Below, piece by piece: positions 59,831 to 64,000 of a stretch of DNA of 64,000 nt; the first letter of the stretch is position 1, and each line of letters starts with the position of its first letter. The notes under the pieces were generated by a model, which did no database searches, had not been told where the DNA came from, and was given only the letters and a program-made list of their open reading frames with translations. The DNA comes from Actinomycetospora sp. TBRC 11914. GTDB lineage: Bacteria > Actinomycetota > Actinomycetes > Mycobacteriales > Pseudonocardiaceae. Position numbers and translations under genes: made by a program. The stretch spans positions 1 to 64,000 of the forward strand of contig NZ_JABBND010000012.1 in the NCBI RefSeq assembly GCF_012933465.1, written 5' to 3'.

Positions 59831-61417
59831 ATGACCGTGCGCAGCCCCTACGCCGACATCGACATCCCCGACGTCGGGCTGCCCGAGTTCCTGTTCTCCG
59901 ACCTGTCCGGGCACGAGGACTCGGTCGCGGTGATCGACGGTCCGAGCGGGCGCGAGATGACCTTCGGCGAGCTCGCGCACGGCGTCGACCGCTTCGCCGC
60001 GGCGCTCGGCGAGCGCGGGCTCGGCAAGGGCGACGTCATCGCCCTCTTCGCACCGAACACGCCGTACTACCCGATCGTCTTCCACGGCGGCCTCGCCGCC
60101 GGCGTCGCCGTCTCGACGGTGAACGCCCTCTACACCCCCGACGAGCTCGCCTTCCAGCTCCGCGACTCCCAGGCGAAGATCCTGGTGACGATCTCGACGT
60201 TCCTCGACCGCGCGCGGGCCGCGCTGCGGGAGGAGGGCCTCGCCGTCACCGAGGTCGTCCTGCTCGACGACGCCCGCGACGACGCGTCGACCCCGATGCC
60301 CGAGAACGCGCTCGCGGACCTCCTCACGACGACGGCCGAGCGCCCCTCGGTCGCGATCACCGGCGACGACGTCGCGGCGCTGCCCTACTCCTCGGGCACC
60401 ACCGGCCGGGCCAAGGGCGTCGTCCTCACCCACCGCAACCTGGTCGCGAACCTGCTGCAGGTGCAGGCGATGGGGAGCCACGTCTCGTCGTCGACCAAGA
60501 TCCTGGCCGTCCTGCCGTTCTTCCACATCTACGGCATGACCTGCATGATGAACCAGGGCATCCACGCCCGGGCGACGGTCGTGACGATGCCGAAGTTCGA
60601 CCTCGAGCAGTTCCTCCGGATCATCTCGCAGTACCGGGTCGACCGGGTCTACGTCGCCCCGCCGATCGCGGTGGCGCTCGCGAAGCACCCCATGGTCGAG
60701 GAGTACGACATCGACTGCGTCGACATCGTCTTCTCCGGCGCGGCCGCGCTCGACGCGGACCTCGGGCACGCCATGGGCAAGCGGCTCAACTGCACCGTGC
60801 TGCAGGGCTACGGGATGACCGAGCTGTCACCGGTCAGCCACTGCATGCCCGACGACCGGCCCGACATGGACCTAGGCTCGATCGGCGTGGCGATCCCGAA
60901 CGTCGAGTGCAAGCTGGTCGACCCCGAGACCGGCGAGGAGGGCTCCCGCGGCGAGCTGTGGGTGCGCGGCCCGAACGTCATGCGGGAGTACCTCAACAAC
61001 GCCGACGCGACGGCCTCGACGCTCGACGAGGACGGCTTCCTGCACACCGGCGACATCGCGACGGTGACCGACGAGGGCATCTTCCACATCGTCGACCGGG
61101 TCAAGGAGCTCATCAAGTACAAGGGCTACCAGGTGCCGCCGGCCGAGCTGGAGGCGCTGCTGCTGACCAACGACTCGATCGCCGACGCCGCCGTCATCGG
61201 GGTCAAGGACTCGGACGGCGAGGAGATCCCGAAGGCGTTCGTGGTCAAGCAGGAGGGCGCGGAGCTCTCGGAGGACGACGTCATGTCGTTCGTCGCGGAG
61301 CGGATCGCGCCGCACAAGAAGGTGCGGGTCGTGGAGTTCATCGATCAGATCCCGAAGTCGGGGTCCGGGAAGATCCTGCGCAAGGACCTTCGCGCCCGTG
61401 AGCAGGCCCCCGCATAG
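59831..61417 (+). CDS. 4-coumarate-CoA-ligase-type acyl-CoA synthetase
   Basis: This 528-residue adenylate-forming ligase of the 4CL/luciferase group has LPYSSGTTGRAKGVVLTHRN, LQGYGMTELSPVSH, LHTGDIATV, YKGYQVPPAELEALL and the lysine motif PKSGSGKILRKDL. The ATG was chosen because GAGGAG lies 9 bases upstream. An in-frame ATG three codons earlier is possible. The acid may be aromatic or fatty. It is the last chromosomal gene before the integrase end of the mobile element. Confidence 0.92.
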   Translation: MTVRSPYADIDIPDVGLPEFLFSDLSGHEDSVAVIDGPSGREMTFGELAHGVDRFAAALGERGLGKGDVIALFAPNTPYYPIVFHGGLAAGVAVSTVNALYTPDELAFQLRDSQAKILVTISTFLDRARAALREEGLAVTEVVLLDDARDDASTPMPENALADLLTTTAERPSVAITGDDVAALPYSSGTTGRAKGVVLTHRNLVANLLQVQAMGSHVSSSTKILAVLPFFHIYGMTCMMNQGIHARATVVTMPKFDLEQFLRIISQYRVDRVYVAPPIAVALAKHPMVEEYDIDCVDIVFSGAAALDADLGHAMGKRLNCTVLQGYGMTELSPVSHCMPDDRPDMDLGSIGVAIPNVECKLVDPETGEEGSRGELWVRGPNVMREYLNNADATASTLDEDGFLHTGDIATVTDEGIFHIVDRVKELIKYKGYQVPPAELEALLLTNDSIADAAVIGVKDSDGEEIPKAFVVKQEGAELSEDDVMSFVAERIAPHKKVRVVEFIDQIPKSGSGKILRKDLRAREQAPA

Positions 61418-61522
61418 GGGTCCAGACCCGCGGTTTCGGGCCTCTGACCTGCGACGACGCCGAATGTCCGATGTGAAGTCTCTGTGAGGCTCCGTCGGCG
61501 TGGGCGGTTCGTCGGGAGATTC

Positions 61523-61543
61523 CACGGAACAGTCACGGAACAG
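61523..61543. repeat. Tandem 10-bp repeats near integrase (possible arm-type or att site)
   Basis: CACGGAACAG occurs at 61523-61532 and again at 61534-61543, a period of 11 bases. This is just past the 3' end of the integrase gene. Such short tandem sites are typical integrase arm-binding sites, but this is inference. Confidence 0.45.
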
Positions 61544-61557
61544 ATCTTGCTCGGTGA

Positions 61558-62955
61558 TCATCTGTCCTCCCCGTCGAGCAGGGTCTGAATCCGGGCGTTG
61601 TAGGCCGCCCGCTCGCCGTCGAGGCACGCCGCGTAGACCGAGAGAAGGACCTTGACCGAGTGGCCCGCGCGCTCGGCGACCTCGGTGGGCGGCACCCCGG
61701 CGTTGAGCCAGGACGACAGCGCGGCGTGGCGCAGGTCGTAGGGCCGGGCGGCGAGCGGGGACGCCTGCTGGGCGGGGCTCAGGCCGATCTCTCGCGCCTG
61801 CTTCCAGGTGCGGGTGTAGACCGACTCCCGGATGCGTTCGCCGGTGACTAAGGCGGGGAACAGCCGGCCGTCGGGCGCGGTGCCGTAGCGGTCGAGGTGC
61901 TCACGCAGGATCGCGACGAGGGCCGGCGGGATCGGGACGCGGCGGACCGCTTCCCGGCGGCGCCGCTTGAGCGGCCGGCGGTCGGGGTCGCGGAGACCGT
62001 CGTTGTAGTGCTCGCCGCTGACCCCGGTGCGCGAGCCGGACAGGACCAGTTCGCCCCAGCCCTCGGCGGGGAGCTTGGCGTCCGTGTCGCGGAGGTGCTG
62101 GGCCTCGCCCGGGCGCAAACCGGCGTAGTAGAGGCAGGCGAAGAACGCCCGGAGCCGCCAGCCGCGGTCCCGTTCGGTGCGGCGGTGCCCGGAAACGTAG
62201 GTGACGGCGGCGAGAAGCTGACGCGCTTGGTCAGGATTGACGACCACACGCGGGTCGACGCCCTCGCTGGCCTTGCTGGTCATCACGCGCCGGCCGGTGA
62301 CGGGATTGCTGACGAGAACTCCCCTGTCGACGGCGTAGCCGGCCAGGCGGTGCAGCACGGCGCGGCGCTTGTCCCAGGTGGACGACGTGACCGGGCGCCC
62401 GTTGGCGGCGGTCCCGAGGTCGTGGAGCAGGCCTGCTATCGCGAGTGGGTCGGTGAGGTCGGAGACTGGGCGGGAAGCCCGCCGCAGCCACGACGCCACG
62501 GCCCGATCCTCGGCGGTGAGCGGGTCGTCGCGTCGCGGCGGCGGCAGGAGATGGGTGCTGGTAAGCCGCTGTAGTTCGGTCTCGTCGGGGGCCTGGTCAG
62601 AGTCGGTGACGAACTTGGGCACCGCGGCGGCGAGGTTCACCACCGCGGCGCGGCGGGTGTTCGGCGGGGCCGTGGGCCACAGGTGGTCGACGTAGGAGAC
62701 GGCCAGCTCGAGGAACGTCTGCACCCCGCGCTTGCGGACGAGGCTCAGCGGCAGGCCGGACGCGACCTCGAACCGTTCCCCGGCCCGGGCTGCCTTGACC
62801 AGCTCCGCGCGGAAGGACTCGGCGAGCGCCTTGGTCGTGTACGACTCGGAGTGCTCTCGCCCCGCGGTCTTCCATCGGACGCTCCACGGGCGGCGCCGGC
62901 CCTCGGACTTGCGCAGCTTCCAGAACTGGACCTGATAGGTGGTCGCGTCGCTCAT
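61558..62955 (-). CDS. Tyrosine recombinase (site-specific integrase)
   Basis: This 465-residue integrase has an N-terminal arm-binding-like part (VQFWKLRKSEGRRRPWSVRW), a core-binding helical region and the catalytic domain. Arg lies in YYAGLRPGEAQHL, the box II sequence is YDLRHAALSSWL (Tyr in the usual first His place), GHS follows, and the nucleophile Tyr lies in LSVYAACLDG. The ATG overlaps the excisionase stop by 4 bases. It would integrate and excise the element at the window edge. Confidence 0.92.
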   Translation of the reverse strand: MSDATTYQVQFWKLRKSEGRRRPWSVRWKTAGREHSESYTTKALAESFRAELVKAARAGERFEVASGLPLSLVRKRGVQTFLELAVSYVDHLWPTAPPNTRRAAVVNLAAAVPKFVTDSDQAPDETELQRLTSTHLLPPPRRDDPLTAEDRAVASWLRRASRPVSDLTDPLAIAGLLHDLGTAANGRPVTSSTWDKRRAVLHRLAGYAVDRGVLVSNPVTGRRVMTSKASEGVDPRVVVNPDQARQLLAAVTYVSGHRRTERDRGWRLRAFFACLYYAGLRPGEAQHLRDTDAKLPAEGWGELVLSGSRTGVSGEHYNDGLRDPDRRPLKRRRREAVRRVPIPPALVAILREHLDRYGTAPDGRLFPALVTGERIRESVYTRTWKQAREIGLSPAQQASPLAARPYDLRHAALSSWLNAGVPPTEVAERAGHSVKVLLSVYAACLDGERAAYNARIQTLLDGEDR

Positions 62956-63161
62956 GCGGCGTCTCGCAGGGCGTCGAGCCAGTCGAGGAGGTCACCGCGG
63001 CGGACGCGGAGGTGGCCGTTCGGGAGCCGGAAGCACGGCGGCGCGACTCGGCGCTCCCGCCACTCGTAGAACGTGTCTCGCGAGAGCCCGCCGAGCTCGT
63101 CGAGGACCTGGCGGACGGTGAGGAGCTCGTCGCGGTTGACCTTGGCCGGGATCGTCGCCAT
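62952..63161 (-). CDS. Excisionase-like helix-turn-helix protein
   Basis: This 69-residue MerR-like winged-helix (HTH_17) protein reads LLTVRQVLDELGGLSRDTFYEWRERRVAPPC and LPNGHLRVRRGDLLDWL, the pattern of actinomycete Xis proteins. It overlaps the integrase by ATGA, so both are made together. It would direct excision by bending the att DNA. Confidence 0.88.
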   Translation of the reverse strand: MATIPAKVNRDELLTVRQVLDELGGLSRDTFYEWRERRVAPPCFRLPNGHLRVRRGDLLDWLDALRDAA

Positions 63162-63164
63162 GGC

Positions 63165-63512
63165 TCAGTCCTCCGGGTGGTGCCGGCCGAGGTGGCCGAG
63201 TTGGTTGTGGGCGGCGGTGAGGTGGGCGGCCATCTCGGCGGCGTGGTGCCGGGTGTCGTCGAGATGGCCGTAGGCGCGGCATAAGGCCTGCTCGGAAGGG
63301 CTGTCGCGGTCGTCGAAGTACTCGACAGCGTCGGCCCGGCGGAGCGATCTGATGAGGAAGTCGAGGAGTTGGGGGAGGCGGTGGGCGAGGTCGTCGAGGT
63401 GGCCGACGACGTCGTAGGCCTCGGTGGCGGTGATCGGGCCGCGCACGGTGGCGTGGTTGGCGGCCCGGAGCTGGTCGGCGGTGGCGGCGACGGCGGCCGC
63501 GAGCCGGCTCAT
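63165..63512 (-). CDS. Small hypothetical protein of the integrative element (115 aa)
   Basis: This helical, histidine-rich protein (HLDDTRHHAAEMAAHLTAAHNQLGHLGRHH at the end) has no recognised domain or membrane segment. It overlaps the FtsK-like gene by 4 bases and lies 3 bases before the excisionase gene, so it is part of the element core operon. The histidine-rich tail could bind metal. Function unknown. Confidence 0.65.
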   Translation of the reverse strand: MSRLAAAVAATADQLRAANHATVRGPITATEAYDVVGHLDDLAHRLPQLLDFLIRSLRRADAVEYFDDRDSPSEQALCRAYGHLDDTRHHAAEMAAHLTAAHNQLGHLGRHHPED

Positions 63513-64000
63513 GCCGCGGTCCAGTCGGCCCAGGTCTCGCCGGTCGGCCGGCGGCCGTCGCGGGCGATGCGGTCGCAGAACTCGCCGTAGCCACCGAGGT
63601 AGGGCGCCCGGAGGCGGACGCAGTCCCTGCCGGGTCCGGACAGGTAGGCGATGCCGGGGGCGGCGTTGGCGTGCTGTGGGCCGAGGTGGCGGGCGTCGTC
63701 GCCGTGGAGCATGACGAGGCTGTCGGCGGGGACCCGGAACGACAGGCGTAGCGCGAACTGGTCGCGGGCGTAGCCGCCGCCGACGGCGTTGGCCTCGAAC
63801 CGCTGCGCCAGCATCAGGACTCTGAACGCGGCCTTGCGTCCCTCGGAGACCAGCCGTAGCACCGTCGAGGTAATCCGCTCGGCGAGCTTCTTGTCCTTGG
63901 CCTGGGCGGCGCGCAAGAGCCCGGGGAACTCCTCGAGCACGGCGAGAACAGTCGGCGTCGTGATGGTCGGGGTGATGGAGTCCTGACGCGGGGGCATGGT
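63509..64000 (-). CDS. FtsK/SpoIIIE-like DNA translocase, C-terminal part (runs off window)
   Basis: The visible 163 residues are the C-terminal half of a RecA-like motor. AFRVLMLAQRFEANAVGGGYARDQFALRLSFRV is the segment that follows Walker B in TraB/FtsK-type proteins. It ends with a GPGRDCVRLRAPYLGGYGEF-type tail. No stop interrupts the frame up to the window edge, so the true start lies outside. It probably moves element DNA during conjugation. Confidence 0.78.
   Translation of the reverse strand, partial: TMPPRQDSITPTITTPTVLAVLEEFPGLLRAAQAKDKKLAERITSTVLRLVSEGRKAAFRVLMLAQRFEANAVGGGYARDQFALRLSFRVPADSLVMLHGDDARHLGPQHANAAPGIAYLSGPGRDCVRLRAPYLGGYGEFCDRIARDGRRPTGETWADWTAA

Larger units (their letters stand above)
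61523..64000 (-). mobile_element. Integrase end of an integrative (probably conjugative) element, cut by window edge
   Basis: Four minus-strand genes in tight order (FtsK-like translocase, small protein, excisionase, integrase) form the standard core of actinomycete integrative and conjugative elements. No tRNA lies beside the integrase. The attachment site is therefore undefined, with the 61418-61557 gap as its most likely place. Confidence 0.75.

Overview
The window is very GC-rich, densely coded DNA from an actinomycete. Several signs point to the Mycobacteriales/Pseudonocardiales branch, most plausibly a Pseudonocardiaceae relative, although the genus cannot be fixed from sequence alone. 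These signs are a mycothiol glycosyltransferase (mshA), an HbhA-like protein, an orphan mycosin, an accD1-accA1-fadE locus, several luciferase-like (probably F420-dependent) oxidoreductases, many GTG starts and many leaderless starts.

Region 1 (1-12.2 kb) holds sulfur amino-acid synthesis (metY plus a CoA-binding partner). It also has a tightly overlapping lipid-degradation operon (AMP ligase, two acyl-CoA dehydrogenases, an LLM oxidoreductase) with a divergent TetR gene, a cytosine permease/deaminase salvage pair, an Fpg/Nei glycosylase and a second acyl-CoA ligase. Region 2 (12.4-31.9 kb) carries a secreted glycosidase-like protein, an epoxide hydrolase and a leucine-degradation type operon (accD1-accA1-fadE) whose divergent promoter contains a 39-bp two-part palindrome. 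It continues with a MerR/DUF4188 pair with its own palindromic operator, a 14-TM efflux pump with an extra C-terminal domain, a small stress protein, a flavin monooxygenase, a serine hydrolase and a GBL-receptor-like TetR.

Region 3 (32.0-34.3 kb) is a tRNA-Glu/Asp/Phe cluster. The 3' half of tRNA-Phe is repeated 1.6 kb downstream (45 of 47 bases). The three small genes between the copies look like the remains of an integrated element. Region 4 (34.3-51.2 kb) has a GH88 hydrolase, an alcohol dehydrogenase, a secreted trypsin-like protease, SDR and PhzF enzymes, an LLM/nitrilase pair and an orphan mycosin. It also has a two-gene signalling unit (response-regulator/flavin-reductase fusion plus cNMP-binding histidine kinase), asnB with a GlnR-like box, a DUF445 membrane protein and tandem crcB fluoride exporters.

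Region 5 (51.2-61.4 kb) follows the mycobacterial hbhA-DUF2516-...-DUF2505-murB-L,D-transpeptidase-SDR-mshA-YbjN order, with a YbaK-like and a pirin gene in between, then a 4CL-type ligase. Region 6 (61.5-64 kb) is the integrase end of an integrative element (int, xis, a small gene, a truncated FtsK-like ATPase) that runs off the window.

Throughout, gene ends are marked by long inverted repeats that fall into recurring families. The most striking is a 76-bp palindrome present twice in full, and once in part at the left edge. Its two ends are the TAG stop codons of the two convergent neighbours.
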